DNA of 64,000 nt from Ceratodon purpureus. Lineage: Eukaryota; Streptophyta; Bryopsida; Pseudoditrichales; Ditrichaceae. Position 1 is the stretch's first letter; each line of letters starts with the position of its first letter. This document shows, in pieces, positions 11,779-23,326 of the stretch. Below the pieces are notes generated by a model, which made no database searches, was not told the origin of the DNA, and saw only the letters and a list, made by a program, of their open reading frames with translations. Where the stretch lies: NCBI GenBank assembly GCA_014871385.1, contig CM026426.1, forward strand, positions 106,117,281 through 106,181,280, given 5' to 3'. Made by a program: the position numbers and the translations under genes.

Positions 11779-12690
11779 TCTTCTATGCCACATAGGAACG
11801 ACATCGAGACATCCCTGGATGATTACGTCTGAGTCTCATGTCTTCCTCATTTTCTATTAATGACATAAGAGTCATCACTGCTTGACCGCTTCTCACGCTT
11901 CCGTGTAATATCTGCCTTCCTCGTGTCAATGATGTTTGTTTATGTATGTGTTTCAAATATGCTTCACAGTCGAATATGTCCGTCATGTTTTATATTGGGG
12001 TATTGCGTGAAAAATACTTCCGAGCCCGCAGACACTGTACCTGATTGTATGCTCGCCATGTGATATCCCATTCAACTCTGATATCGCGGGATCCCCCTAT
12101 GAACAGTAGAATACTTCCAAGCCCACATCTCTTCCTCTCTTCTGAGGGTCACTGTTGATGCAGTGGTGTATGCAACTTCGTCGTGGATCATGGATCCGAG
12201 GAGTAGAACCATTCCCAAGATAGCCATGGAATCTGCGTTAGCAAATTTATAGGGAGATAAGTTTTTTGATCGGAGATCTTCTATGCCGTTTAGGTACGAC
12301 ATGGGGAGATCCCACGACAAATCCGTCTGAGTTAATTCTCTTCCTGATCATGTGTTAATGACATCGACATCATCCATGCCTGAAGGATCGTCAGGCTTCC
12401 GTGTAATACCTGCCTTCCTCCTGTCAATGATATTTCATTTCTCTAGATATGTTTCGAATCTGCTTCCCATTTCTAATATGTTGGTCATCTTTGATATTGG
12501 GGGCATCCCGTGACAAAATAATGCTGAACCGACATGCCTTCTACTATTCTATATCTCGCTTGCCTTGTACCAATATCTCGTTCAAGTTTGATATCGCGGG
12601 ATCCCCCGATGAATACTTCTGAGCCCCCATCTCTTCTATTCTTTTGTATTACCCTAAACCCAATGTACGTATATCTCGGTCAAGTTGGCT
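11690..12690. repeat. ~495-bp tandem duplication of the transposase 3' end
   Basis: The terminal coding piece (AGAACCATTCC ... GCTTTAGCAAACTTAGAG, from ~11706) and the ~400 bp behind it recur about 495 bp downstream from ~12200, diverged (for example GCGTTAGCAAATTTATAG). Both units share GATCTTCTATGCC, a P1 palindrome, and a segment with CTTCCGTGTAATA and CTGCCTTCCTC. Confidence 0.65.
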
Positions 12691-12905
12691 GCTGGGGATC
12701 TTGTGATGAATATTGTAGAGCCGAAATCTCTTATGTTTTCCGTTCCTTGCTTGGAATGTACGTATAATTATCTGGGTCAAGTTTGCTGTTGGGGGATCTC
12801 GTGATGAATACTCTCGAGCCCAAATGTCCTCTGTTCTTTTATATCTCGCTCGCAATGTACTTACATCTTGGTTAACTTTGGTGTTAAGAGATCCCGTGAT
12901 GAATA
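12494..12905. repeat. P1-containing tandem array (~90-100-bp unit)
   Basis: Degenerate P1 copies occur at 12494-12514, 12591-12611, 12690-12708, 12788-12808 and 12882-12902. Each is followed by GATGAATACT-like text and GAGCCC, and preceded by ATATCTCG ... CAAGTTTG. The ~95-bp spacing is regular. Confidence 0.7.
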
Positions 12906-12949
12906 CTTCTAAGCCCCCCACGACGGTTCTTTCCATACATTGTTACGCC

Positions 12950-14400
12950 AGTGCTCTAAATTTATCAGGTCTATGATAGGTGATTACTTAATTCTGGACT
13001 CTGGACTGTCCAGAAATAATTAAATATGGCATATGTTAAACAAAGAAAATAAACAAATTAAAGAGGGCATTCATCTTAGAGAAAAATAAAAGGATATGAT
13101 GGGAGAGTGATGGGATTAGATATATAAATATAAACAGTTGGAAGCGGTAATTGGATGATAGAAGAATGTTAAACCGAAATAAAAAATTAAACAAATTCAA
13201 GAGAGTAGGGTTATGAAGAGAAGTAAAGGGATAAGGAAAAACAAATGGAAGAGATAATCAAATGGAAGAAGCATGGGATCAAGAGTCTAAATTGAAGAGG
13301 CAACGGATAATAATTAAGCATGACGGGTCAAGATTAGATAGTGCTAGAGTATGAAGTGCTGGAATACGGGCGAGAACATACGGGCGAGTGCATACGGGCG
13401 GGAGATATATAACGCGCACGGGCAACGCTTGGGAGGCAAAAATCATGCTAAGTTCTGAAAATGGAGGTTGGGCGTCGTTGCTCGACCAAATGCGTCTATA
13501 AGCGCGATCATTTCGGGCGCCATCATATCGGGCGAGTAGACGTCTGCGAAATTCAAAAACACTAACACTCTCGAATTGCCAAATCCTAAGGATCGCGCGC
13601 GTGTGATGAGGGCGCCAGCAGTCGGGCGCCTGCAACGACGGATGCGTGCAACATTGTCGAGACATTCCCAGGGAGAAAATTTATTCAGTGCTTTGACGGC
13701 AGTGCGCGCACCCATAGTTCGACGGGTGCGAGCAGTTTGCGCTTGCGCGTAAAGGCGTGATCTATTATTCAGATGAAAGTGTTTTTGCCGGGAGGGGACG
13801 GACTACGGGCGCGAGTAAACATGCGCGTGCATACGGGTGCGCGAAAACGCACGCGTGCATACGGGCAAGTGTACAGTCTTAATCCACTTACCATAAAATT
13901 CAAAGTTTCACATAGAGAACTAGGAACATCTGATCCATCATATTCTTGAATTGAAACTGGATGGTGGCGGGAACAATCGGATTCCTCTCGAAGTTGATGT
14001 GGACATTCATCTCATATTTAAATGACGAATATAAACGGAATAAAATGATACATGAATTATTTTTAGTGTAGGATAAAGGGAGGAAAGATATAGTCTAGCA
14101 CGTACACGGAATATCCATGCAAAAAATTTTAGTGTGCACCAAAATTACGTAAACATTTATCGTACGATGGAAGGGAGATGAGACAAATGATGGAATGAAC
14201 GACATGTTTGGCGACCCGAAAAACACTGGACCTATGCAAGGAGAATAATAGCGTCTTGGAAATCATGAACAAATCCGGAAAGAAAATTAACATCCATTGT
14301 TTGAGTTTAACAAACATTAAACGTATCCATGCAACCCTAAACAATCTAATTCCCTATGCCTTCTACACGTATTTATATTCCGATATCTTTTTACAAAAAC
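12950..14400. other. AT-rich spacer with a GC-rich 'acgggcg' island at 13330-13880
   Basis: 12950-13320 is A-rich without genes. From about 13330 to 13880 the sequence is dense in ATACGGGCGNG-type words and CpG, like the promoter islands of the cassettes at 17.2, 18.3, 22.6, 23.6 and 41.6 kb, but I see no TATA box followed by an ORF. 13880-14400 shows no gene. Confidence 0.45.
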
Positions 14401-14407
14401 GTAGTCT

Positions 14408-16956
14408 TCATTCATCAATCTCTACGACGTCACGTGCAGAGGAACTCGATCCACCTTCATCATGTCCTGGACGAGAGCTTCCCGCTGCACTACTTTCTGC
14501 CCCATCCCCAGCGATGAGTTTCCGCTTGGCAGAACGAGTTCTCTTAACTGGGCCATCTACTCCAAGTATTGCTTCCATGAATCTGCTCTCTCGCATTCGA
14601 TGGAGCTCTTTAAGGGTCTCCGAACTATGTTGTTCGCATAGGAAATCCACGGCTTTACCCTTGAATAGGTCTATCCATTTGGATTCCGCCATGTTCAAGG
14701 CACTAGCGATGTCGAGTTCCATTTGCAGCTCCTTGCGCTGGTCCGCAACCAGTTTCCCTTTGGAATTCCACTTAAACCCTAGAGGATGAGTGCGGTATTG
14801 GAATGTCTTGTTTTATTCATCCCACTACCCACCAAGCAGTTGTAGAAAAACATCCTCCTTCTCTCGATTTCTTCTACACTCCCGCCTCATGTGAGCGCGT
14901 GGCAGATCTTTACAATCTCCTTAGGATGCATGTCCCACCTCCACTGCGCGCTCATTTCATTCTTGTTGGTCACGTGCTTTCCCATAAACCAATTCCAAAT
15001 CAAGTCCTCACCCCACTTGTCCGGATACTCAGGAGTATTTTCCTTATTTTGCTCCCAATGCGGTGGCATGTAGGTCTCCAAGCCAAACCGCTCATAAAAA
15101 TGCTTGTGGAGGGGGGACTTTTATATTGCACACCACGGACGTATCATGGCATGAGAAATCAAGCACAGTGGATGATACATGCAGTGACAGGATCCCAATG
15201 ACCAGCCTCCCTCTCGCCCAAATGGATTGGTACAAATGGGACACTTGGTTCCATCCAACACGTACTTCTGTGGATTGGGCCAGAGCAATCTGCGCTCTGC
15301 ATTATTAGAGATTTCTCATTAGATGTTGCGGTCTTGTACTCCCATACCAACTGCGTCCAATCTATATCCTTACTATTCATTGGTAAGTCGTCAAGAAACA
15401 TATCATCCACATGTGCCCACAAAGTAAGTCCGAATTCACTCTTGGAGTTCGTCTTGAGGTAGTCATGGTCAATCTTTTGGAACTCATTGTAGATCTGTCT
15501 GTAACGGTTAGCGTTTAGAATGCATGCAATCTTCCATTGGTAGTATTGTTTGCTCATCTGGATCAGATACGTCTTGAGCAACTCGTTGGTAGCTTGCAAT
15601 CTAGAGACAGTGGGTACAAAGGGGACCATGGGAGGAATCGCTGAGTGTTGAAATGACAAAGAATCCTCCGTCTCTTGAGAATCCACAAACATGACTTACT
15701 GCTGGGAAGAGGGGGGGGGGGGGGGTGCATCACTTGACTCGTTGATGCGAATGGGATGATTGGCTTACGAGGAACTCGAACAAGGGTATCTTCCAAGACA
15801 CCGTGCATGGCCGATTCAATGATGGCATTCATTTCAGCCTCGTTCATTCCAAGGCTATCAGGGAGTAGAACCTAGCTTTCCTCGGGTACCCTAATCGGAT
15901 TCCTCGCAGCTTTAAGTTGCCCAATCTCTTCATTCTGCCTCTGAATAATCTCATTCATCCTATCAGCTTCTTTCACCATGTTCTGGATTGTCTTCTCCAT
16001 CTCAACAATTATCGCATTTTTTCCGTTGAGGTGATTAAGCAATGTGTCGCCTTGCTGGTCTTGGGCATCATCCCCGGTTAGTGTAGCCTCCAACTCAGTT
16101 GCAAACCTAGCGTCCCCATCTTCACTTACATTGCTCGGGCCTCCAATCTGTGGAATCAATACAAGAGGAGCTACATAATCATTGCTTGGGCCCCCAACGA
16201 TTGCTAGAGGAGCCTGATCAGCAATATCCACCCAGTAGGATTTGCTGGCAGAGCACGTTTCTTCGCGGACAAACATGCAGCAAGAACAGGGTCCTTCTTT
16301 TTAAGTCGTGTGATTGTAGCTGCAGCTGCTGCTCTTGTTTGCAACTGAGGGAGACGTGTTGACGTACCATCAGAATCACTATCTTCCTCTGAAAAAATCC
16401 ATTGGAGTGGCACTACTACACCACTCTCCTCGAGATCATCCCTGTATGGCCAGTTCACATCGGGAAATGTTCGAACCCCTGTAGGTATAGCCATCTGCCG
16501 GGAACGCTGCCGGATGCTAGGAGTTGACCGTATGGTCCTCCTATCCATCGCCCTATGAAGCACAACCTTGCCATATACCAATCTACAAATAAAGAGTGGA
16601 ATCTCGTTTCTTGGGTTGATCCTCTCCCTATATAAAATTTGGTACACCTCCAAACACCGTTGCCCAAACTGACGATTCTTGCACCATTTCATGTTCGCCT
16701 TGTTTGTAGTACGATTGCGATTATGGCGATGCAACGGGAAATACTTCCCAATGTGGCACCATTCAATGAACTCCTCACACGTATTTAAAGTCCACGGTTG
16801 CAGTGCGGCTTCCCACCCTTGATATGCGAGTTTTGCAGGATTCGATAGGACGTGGACCCTCTTACGATGGTTGTTTCCATTCCATATCCGTCCTTCATCC
16901 TTTTCCCGCTTCCTCTGTTCAGCCGCCGAGGGCGGATTTTGTCGGTGCTGTTCCAT
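14408..16956 (-). pseudogene. cassette gene 1, copy A (unknown family; longest copy)
   Basis: On the minus strand it starts at ATG 16956 (MEQHRQNPPSAAEQRKREKD) and stays open for 250 codons. It then continues through frame changes: 16276-15872 (after a frameshift at NPTG), 15847-15563/15692-15159, 15081-14887 and 14722-14408. The total is ~850 codons. It has a basic N-terminus, then a conserved Trp/Cys-rich block (WTLNTCEEFIEWCHIGKYFP, KWCKNRQFGQRCLEVYQ), a Gly/Pro/Ser linker, a short coiled coil (MEKTIQNMVKEADRMNEIIQ), a KIDHDYLKTNSK block, and an acidic Ser-rich C-terminus with a KRTRSAKRK basic motif. Paralogues are copy B (24105-30485) and copy C (42155-43360). I do not recognise the family; a DNA-binding or packaging role would be a guess. 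Confidence 0.6.
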
Positions 16957-17129
16957 CTGAGCTCAAGGTAGATTGTTGTTCAAAGTCTTTAGAAAGCGCA
17001 AAATTAAAAACCTACGATTACCCCAAAATCTCAATCACATTTACAAATTATAAACATTTACAAGATTTTCAAATTTACCACACAAGCACTATAGAAATTT
17101 CAAGTAAAAGTGCGCAAATGTGTCAATGT

Positions 17130-17610
17130 GCTAGGACCCACTTGGGTACCAAGCAATCAGCTATCCGCAGGCTGTTGAAGGCAACGTGCTCGAAGGGGGG
17201 TGGTGCAAAATGGGAGGGGAGCCCCTTTTTTTATTCATGGGCACCAAGGGACGGGTGCAAGCATTTTGTTACGAGCGCAAGCAGAGACCCTACACGCAAG
17301 CGCGGGCACTATAGCTGGGTCTCGGCCGTGTATACCTCCGCGCCTGCGCGGGTATCAACGTGCGAGAGCAGATACCATGACGCGTATGTGACGGGTGCGA
17401 GCGGGTTTTTTTGCGCACGTGTGGGTAGCGACCCGGTCGTCATCGGGCGCGAGCGGGCTTTGTCAAGGTATAGAAGGGGGTTGTGCGGATATCGTCGCGC
17501 GCGCGGTTATGGATCGAGCGCGATCAGAATTGCACGGACGCGATCGCTAGATGGACGGGTGTGAGCACTGTTCTAGGACGGGCGCGCGCGTTACTGGAAA
17601 CGGGCGCCAC
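17130..17610 (-). promoter_or_regulatory. GC-rich promoter of gene 1, copy A
   Basis: A CpG-dense island of ACGGGCGCGAGC-like words (about 17230-17600) lies directly upstream of gene 1. The TATA position is degenerate here (AATAAAAAAAGGGG on the minus strand near 17225). The conserved downstream motif TTGCCTTCAACAGCC ... GATAGCTGATTGCTT is at 17151-17184 (minus strand), as in the other copies. A probable 5'-UTR intron separates it from the ATG. Confidence 0.6.
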
Positions 17611-17724
17611 CACAAACTAGTACAACGTTAAAAATAAAAAATAAACAAAAAAGAACTTGCAAATTCAGAGGAAAAATAAGAACTTTATTTATTTTGTAAA
17701 TTTATCACTTCATGGTAACGTCAA

Positions 17725-18162
17725 TTACAATGCCATGCACTCTAGGTAACGGTCCTCTAAGTCTTTTAAGTGCGTCTCGAAATGGTTCGTTTGAGCATTG
17801 GAGACAATATTGGGAACAGAAAGTATTGTCATCTCCTTCTTCGGTTCTTTGATGAGATCGCCAATCTCACAATCAAGTTCTCCGACGGTTCGTTGGATTG
17901 CCAACTGCTCTTTAGTGGTTGGAGGCAAAGGCCGTCCATTCTCCGCGTATGCCACCAATTTGTCTCGGCGAGAGTACCAATCCTCGAACAACTCGATCAA
18001 TTTCCGGAGACGCTCCAACATTGACCAAATAATTGTATCCGTTCGTTGTGCGGTGCCCGGTGGAGTGGCACAATTTGTTAAACTCATGTACGACTTGATT
18101 TGTTGACGATTACATGCCTTGTAATTCATGTTAGACGGTAGAGCGATTGTAATGAAACCCAC
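17725..18162 (-). CDS. cassette gene 2, copy A: intact 145-aa protein of unknown family
   Basis: Uninterrupted ORF from ATG 18162 to the stop at 17725. It is mostly helical: IIWSMLERLRKLIELFEDWYSRRDKL, then a Pro/Thr linker, then an amphipathic C-terminal helix (HFETHLKDLEDRYLECM). There are no signal peptide or membrane segments. The ATG is placed 9-10 bp after the conserved GTAGCTGAT promoter motif region and matches the start of copy B (22890). Gene 2 precedes gene 1 in the same orientation in both A and B, each with its own promoter, so the two form a cassette. The function is unknown. Because this copy is intact while its neighbour gene 1 is broken, it may be the better-preserved member, but expression cannot be judged. 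Confidence 0.6.
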   Translation of the reverse strand: MGFITIALPSNMNYKACNRQQIKSYMSLTNCATPPGTAQRTDTIIWSMLERLRKLIELFEDWYSRRDKLVAYAENGRPLPPTTKEQLAIQRTVGELDCEIGDLIKEPKKEMTILSVPNIVSNAQTNHFETHLKDLEDRYLECMAL

Positions 18163-18170
18163 CGTAACAT

Positions 18171-18480
18171 CAAGCTATCAGCTACCCTAGGGCTGTTGAA
18201 GGCAAAATGCACAAAGTGGGGAAGTGCGAATCAGAGGAGGGGGGTGGCATTTTATACGCATGGGGGCGACAGTGTGGGCGCGCGCAACCTGGCGACAGAT
18301 TGATCCTACGCGCGCACACGGTTCTCGTAGCTATGGTACCTGGCGGGTATAAGTACGGGCGTGCACGGGTCTCGTCTGGAGAGTTACAGGCGCAAGCAAC
18401 CTTGATCAGGCGAGAATAATCAGGCGCGATCAGTGCAGATGACGAGCGCACGCAAGTATAGACGACGAGCACAAGCAGGC
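18171..18480 (-). promoter_or_regulatory. GC-rich TATA promoter of gene 2, copy A
   Basis: Minus strand: a CpG-rich island (about 18270-18480), then TATAAAA at 18250-18256, then CCCCACTTTGTGCATTTTGCC, then the shared motif (TTGCCTTCAACAGCC, GGTAGCTGATAGCTT) at 18171-18204, directly before the ATG at 18162. The same order is seen upstream of gene 2 copy B. Confidence 0.7.
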
Positions 18481-18499
18481 GCAGACCTAAACATCCCTC

Positions 18500-18914
18500 T
18501 TTGGGTTTGAATGTCTCTCCCACGGGTTTCCACAAATCGCCACCATTAGGCTCCTCAACATATACCATGCTCTCTTTAGTGTAGTAAAATTCAGGAAGGG
18601 GGATGGGGTTTCCAATAGGACCGATCAGTTGCACGGGTTTTCGCTCCAATCCCTGTGATAGCCTATAGGTCCGCAACCAGTACTTGACCCTGTTTTGACA
18701 AGGCAGATTTTATTCCCTTAGAATTAGTGGATTGGTTGAGTTCTTTTGGCACGTGTTGGGATACATACAAAACAGTCTGATCGTAGAGGAAAAAACCAAT
18801 TATTAGAATGAATAGAAAACAGACCAAAGTATGGAGGAAAAAACCATAGACGCAAAGCAGCCCACGTATGTATATGTGAAGATACGAAGCATAGTGTACA
18901 AAAAAAATTCGCAC
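18500..18914 (-). pseudogene. unrecognised coding fragment upstream of copy A
   Basis: Two overlapping minus-strand frames look protein-like: LYVSQHVPKELNQSTN ... SKQGQVLVADL (ending at 18663), and, one frame away, RTYRLSQGLERKPVQLIGPI ... FYYTKESMVYVEEPNGGDLW, which runs into the promoter island. This looks like one exon or gene with a frameshift, cut by the island of copy A. The family is not recognised. Confidence 0.4.
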
Positions 18915-18996
18915 CCATACTTAACTGCCTACAGAAATCAACACAATCCTACACAAGCCTACTACAACAGTTAGTTAGAGGACTCCAGTACGCTGT

Positions 18997-19979
18997 TCAC
19001 CGGCTTGAGTTTTTTCCCGCCTGGCTTGGGCTGCATCCGGGACTACCAACATCGGGGCAGTTACGAAGAGAAGGGGTCTCCTTTGACTTTCTCTTGCTAG
19101 ATTTTTTCTGCCCACCCTTTTCCACCGCACAGTCCTTCTGCCTTTTACCCTTAGACTTCCGTTTCGTTGCCAACTCATCACCTTCGCTCGATCTCCTACT
19201 GGCCCGCGTCCTCTGGGCAGGTCCCTGTTCTCCGCTTCCTGATCTTCCAATCACACCGTGCTCTTCCAACTCCTCCTGAAGCCTCCTCCCTTCTAAGGAC
19301 TTTCTCTTCCCCTTCACCTGTTTCTCCTTCACCTGTTTCTCCTTGGCCTCGTTCTCAACACCTGGGGCCAAGTCATCTCCTTCGTTACTTTGCTCCATGT
19401 CCTTTTGGTTCTCCTCTTCTTGACACTTCTTATCCTGGTTGGCGGGCACATCCACTTCCATATTGGACTTAACCAAGGAGGTCCAAGGCCTGCCCCAAAT
19501 TTCTAGGCTATCCTGTTCCAACGCCTCCTCTTGCCCCTCGTCTAACTCCTCCTCTCCTATCATCTGGATGCATGTACATCCCCCCCTACCTTACACTTAG
19601 TCTCCCCTCCTCCTTCTATCTCACAATCCAACTCCATGTCACTATCTCTCTTAACCTCCCCGGACCCTAAGCCTATGTCACGTCTTCGCACACCTTCCTC
19701 ATCCGCGTCACTCCTTCGGTCGTCTTCACAAGGGCGTTCCACGGTTTGTATGTCTTCTTTGGCCACCACGTGAACGGGTGGACTCTGGATCAGCCCCTCA
19801 TCCCTAAACTTCTTCTCGATGTCCAACCTCAGCCCATTATCTTCTATTGGTCTGTCGTCCTGTACCTGCAGAACCTGGGGACTATGGCCACTTTCTCCCT
19901 CATTGTCTTCATTATCGCTCCCTTCGCTCTCACTATTGCTGCCACTTGCTGTAGTCCCCGAATTCGAAGATAACGGCAC
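18997..19979 (-). pseudogene. highly charged acidic/basic low-complexity protein
   Basis: Two abutting minus-strand ORFs (19979-19560, 139 aa; 19563-18997, 188 aa) in different frames. The first is Ser/Glu/Asp-rich (SNSESEGSDNEDNEGESGH). The second is Glu-rich, then Lys/Arg-rich, with a short direct repeat (VKEKQVKEKQVKGKRKS) and several candidate nuclear localisation stretches. They may be one gene with a frameshift or a removed intron. The 5' end abuts repeat R1. It is charged and probably disordered; no family can be named. Confidence 0.4.
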
Positions 19980-20095
19980 ACCTCCATTTAAAATTTCAAA
20001 TAATATCCATCCAAATTGAAGTCACAGGTACATGCCCAAACTCCATTTGCACCCCCCGGGGGTGCAAAGACGTTTAGGGGTTAAAAATTGTAATC
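19977..20095. repeat. dispersed repeat R1 (copy 2)
   Basis: Matches 5276-5390 at both ends (CGGCACACCTCCATTTAAAA; TTTAGGGGTTAA) and in the middle (GGTACATGCCCAA), with a different centre that includes GCACCCCCCGGGGGTGC, a perfect 16-bp palindrome. Confidence 0.6.
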
Positions 20096-20682
20096 GACTT
20101 AATGGAAATGGCAAACGTGTAGGAAGTAAATTCAAGAATAATAAGTATTGTATAAGGAATTTAAAAAAATATATAAAAAATAGGAATGAAGATAGTTCTT
20201 ACGACTAAAACGTCGTTCTAGCTACAGTGAACTGCAATTACAACTGAGTAGAAGTTATAAGACGTTGCACTAGCAATTAGGACGTTACTTGTTTCTGCTT
20301 CACTTCTTGTGCATGTAAATATCTTGTTGTGGAGGATTATCCACGCAACTTCTTGTAATAGAAGTAATCTGATTGACTCCAATAGACTTATTTTTTAGCA
20401 CATATGATTCATGCAACATCCTCTCTATTCTATGAATCGATAATTCAGTACACTTTTGATACTTTGACAAGGGAGTGTTAACTAGAATTGGCTCCGATTT
20501 CCAAGTGTAACATTAGGTTGCGTCAAAATTGATCCACACTCTAGACATGATTTGAAATTTTTTTTGATCAATTTAGAGCTAGCTCCTCAACGCTATTAGT
20601 GAATAGTTTCCAACTTTATTGAAGCTAAGGATAGTCAAGTTTCATGGATTGAAAAGGGCAAGAGGTTGGACAAGAACCTCGT
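20096..20682. other. AT-rich stretch, possibly LTR/leader of the gypsy relic
   Basis: No coding frame. It lies immediately upstream of a gag-like ORF, so it may be the remnant of a 5' LTR and leader, but no paired LTR is found in the window. Confidence 0.3.
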
Positions 20683-21750
20683 ATGCGACCAGAGATAGGA
20701 TTTTAGTTGGCTGAGTTTATTCAGCAACAAATTCAAATTGTGTTTCAACCGGTCCTTCTCCATATGGTACAACAACTTTCGGAGCGAGTGGTGGCCGCAC
20801 CGCCTCAAACCTTGTCTTTAGCCACCTTCGAGGCCACTAGACAAAATGAGCATTGGTTTTACAGACATGATAGCGCAGAAGACAAAGAATCAAAAGTTAC
20901 AGAGTCAAAGAAAATTTCGGGAAAAAGAAACCAGGAAATATATTGGTGGTTTACTCAACTCTGTTTAGTATTCCGAGGAAAACCACGTACTCACGTAATT
21001 GAAGAGGACAGAGTTGTGTACGTTCTTTCATACTTAACTAGAGCATCGGAAAGTTGGGCGATGCCACTTCTACAGGCTCTAGATGAAGGACACCAACATG
21101 AGCTCTTGTATGATTAGGTCGCTTTCTGAGAAGCAATCATTGCTGTCTATAGACACATCGATCAAAGAGTGAATGGAGAGGACCAATGAGGGAAGATCAA
21201 ACAAACAAGATATGTGGCGACATACATATCAAGCTTCAATGAACACGCTCTCCAGGTTGACTAGAATGAGTCAAGTTTAATAGCACAATTTTGGGCAAGC
21301 TTAAAGGATGAGATTTTGGATTTGATAGCTACAGTAGAAACAAAATCCAAAAGGCTCCACGAGTGGATTGCCATGGCCTCACAAATTGATGAAAGGTTAT
21401 AGACGCAACGACAAACCAAACGGTATTCATACAACTTTTTGTCCCAAAATTCTCGAGTTATTTCACAAATACTACCTCATACACTGAGGGATCAGTATGG
21501 TTGATTCGCGTTGCCATCAAACACACCAGGTCCAATGCCAATGGAATTGGATGCCGCTTACGTGACGACAACGCTTGCAAAGACTACAATTGAACGATTA
21601 AACATTCGGCAACATGGCAAGTGCTGGAGTTGTGGCCAGATTGGTCATGTGAGAAAAAAATGTCCAACCAAACCTTTGAATCCCTTTTCTATATCTGCTA
21701 TAGATGAAAAAGAGGCACAACATGAAGAATCAGGAAAAGACAATGCCTAG
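20683..21750 (+). pseudogene. Ty3/gypsy-type gag relic with CCHC zinc knuckle
   Basis: A single frame from ATG 20683 to the stop at 21750 encodes a gag-like capsid region (NQEIYWWFTQLCLVFRG ... ASESWAMPLLQAL) and ends in a zinc knuckle, CWSCGQIGHVRKKC (CX2CX4HX4C), at about 21628-21669. The frame is unbroken by indels but has stop codons at 20704, 21115, 21127, 21187, 21262, 21400 and 21502. The following 570 bp give no clear pol. This is an old insertion unrelated in sequence to the young element at 43461. Confidence 0.65.
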
Positions 21751-22325
21751 GACTGAGCGGATGGGCTTGGTACCCAAGCAATCCAAAGGTTATGAAGAAA
21801 CGAATTATAAGAGAATAATGGCTTGATCCAGTTAAATAATAATTATGTGGCTCAAAAAGCGATTTGATGTCAGAACCATTGTATATTTGAGCCGCTTTAA
21901 AGCATGAGACGCATTTAATGATGATTGATCACATAAATTCTATATTGATTCAACCGCTTGTTGATTCAAAGAATTTGAGCTCAAGAATAAGTGGTAAAAG
22001 GGAAGCGTTTCTGACCGTAACTTTACTAGGATTCTAAGAATTGATACATACTCAAATCAAACCATCTTTCTTCTTGGCAAACATGATTGGAGCTGAAACA
22101 GGAGATGTAGACATACGAATCTACCCTTTTTCCCAAATTTTCTTCAAGATAACCCTTGAGTTCTTCCAATTATGTTGAAGACATGGGCCGCAATTTTGAA
22201 TTCCGAGGTACTTGTCCGTCCTTAAATTTAATTTTCATATCTGGTTATCCGTAATTCGAGAGTTCATTTGACGACTTCTTACTAAATACTTCATGCGTGT
22301 CACGATATTCTTCTGATATTGAATC
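21751..22325 (+). other. decayed pol-like or unassignable DNA
   Basis: Follows the gag relic in the position expected for protease/RT, but no conserved motif can be recognised. It ends at the hAT-like terminus at 22326. Confidence 0.3.
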
Positions 22326-22416
22326 CAGGGTTATCATAATAGACGGACGGAGCATAAAATTGTCGTCTAGTCATGTGACGCATGTGACGGACGATTTTTA
22401 ACCTGACTATCGGACG
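22326..22416 (+). repeat. 91-bp hAT-like terminal inverted repeat, left end (cassette copy B)
   Basis: Begins CAGGGTTATCATAATAGACG and contains GTGACGGACGA-type subterminal words. The reverse complement of 53192-53282 matches it at about 70 of 91 positions without a gap. The two ends are in opposite orientation, as expected for termini of one element family. The flanking 8 bp (ATTGAATC here, ACGGCAGT at the other end) differ, so they belong to two different insertions or to a rearranged one. Confidence 0.6.
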
Positions 22417-22479
22417 CGCTTATCGGACGGGCTCCCCCTCGCGAGTAAAATTACTGTCTTCACAGTTTACTACTGTTTA

Positions 22480-22880
22480 CCATGGGTGGCGCCCGTCGTC
22501 GCGTGCGCGCGCGTATCTGCGCCAGCTCGCACCCGTCAGCTAGGGTTGATCGCGCCCGTCCTCTGTCTCGCGCGCGCGCGTCACCTGCAGTGACCGCGCC
22601 CGATTGTCCTCGCCGGATCAGGGTCGCCCGCGCCCGTAGCATATCGCTCGCGCCCGAAACTCTCCCGCCGAGACCCGTGCGCGCGCGTACTTATACCCGG
22701 CGGGTACCCTGACTACCGAAACCGCGTGCGCGCGTAGGACCAATCTGCTCGCGCCCGTACCAGCCTGCGCACGCCCACACTGTCGCCCTCGTGAGTATAA
22801 AATGCCACCCTCCTCCCTTGATTCGCACCTCCCCACTTTGTGCATTTTGCCTTCAACAGCCCGAGGGTAGCTGATTGCTT
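22480..22880 (+). promoter_or_regulatory. GC-rich TATA promoter of gene 2, copy B
   Basis: CpG-dense island of CGCGCCCGT-type words (22480-22795), TATAAAA at 22796-22802, then CCCCACTTTGTGCATTTTGCC and the shared motif TTGCCTTCAACAGCC ... GGTAGCTGATTGCTT (22847-22880), ten bases before the ATG of gene 2 at 22890. Organisation is the same as in copy A. Confidence 0.7.
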
Positions 22881-22889
22881 AGTGTTACG

Positions 22890-23326
22890 ATGGGTTTCAC
22901 AACAATCAATGTACCGTCCAACATGAATTCCAACGCATGCAATTGCCAACAAATCAAGTCGTACATGAGTTTAACGAATGGTGCCACTCCACCGGGCACT
23001 GCACAACGAACGGACACAATTATTTGGTTAATGCTGGAGCGACTCCTGAAACTGATCAAGTTGTTCAAGGATTGGATCTCTCGCCGAGACAATGCGGTGG
23101 CATACGCAGAGAATGGACGGCTCTCGCTCCAACCACTGAAGAGCAGTTGGCTACCTAAGGAATCGTCGAAGAACTTGATTGTGAGATTGGCGATCCCATG
23201 AAAGAACTAAAGAAGGAGATGGCAATACTTTGTGTCCCCAATATTGTCTCTAGTGCTCAAACAAACCATTTCGAGACGCACTTGAAAAACCTAGAGGACC
23301 AATACCTAGAGTGCATGGCACAGTAA
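22890..23326 (+). pseudogene. cassette gene 2, copy B (frameshifted)
   Basis: Homologous over its full length to the intact 145-aa copy A (shared QQIKSYMSLTN, ATPPGTAQRTDTIIW, NHFETHLK). Compared with A it has a one-base deletion near 23112 (after ENGR), which shifts the frame, and an in-frame TAA shortly after (EEQLAT, stop). The original C-terminus ends at 23326. Confidence 0.7.
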
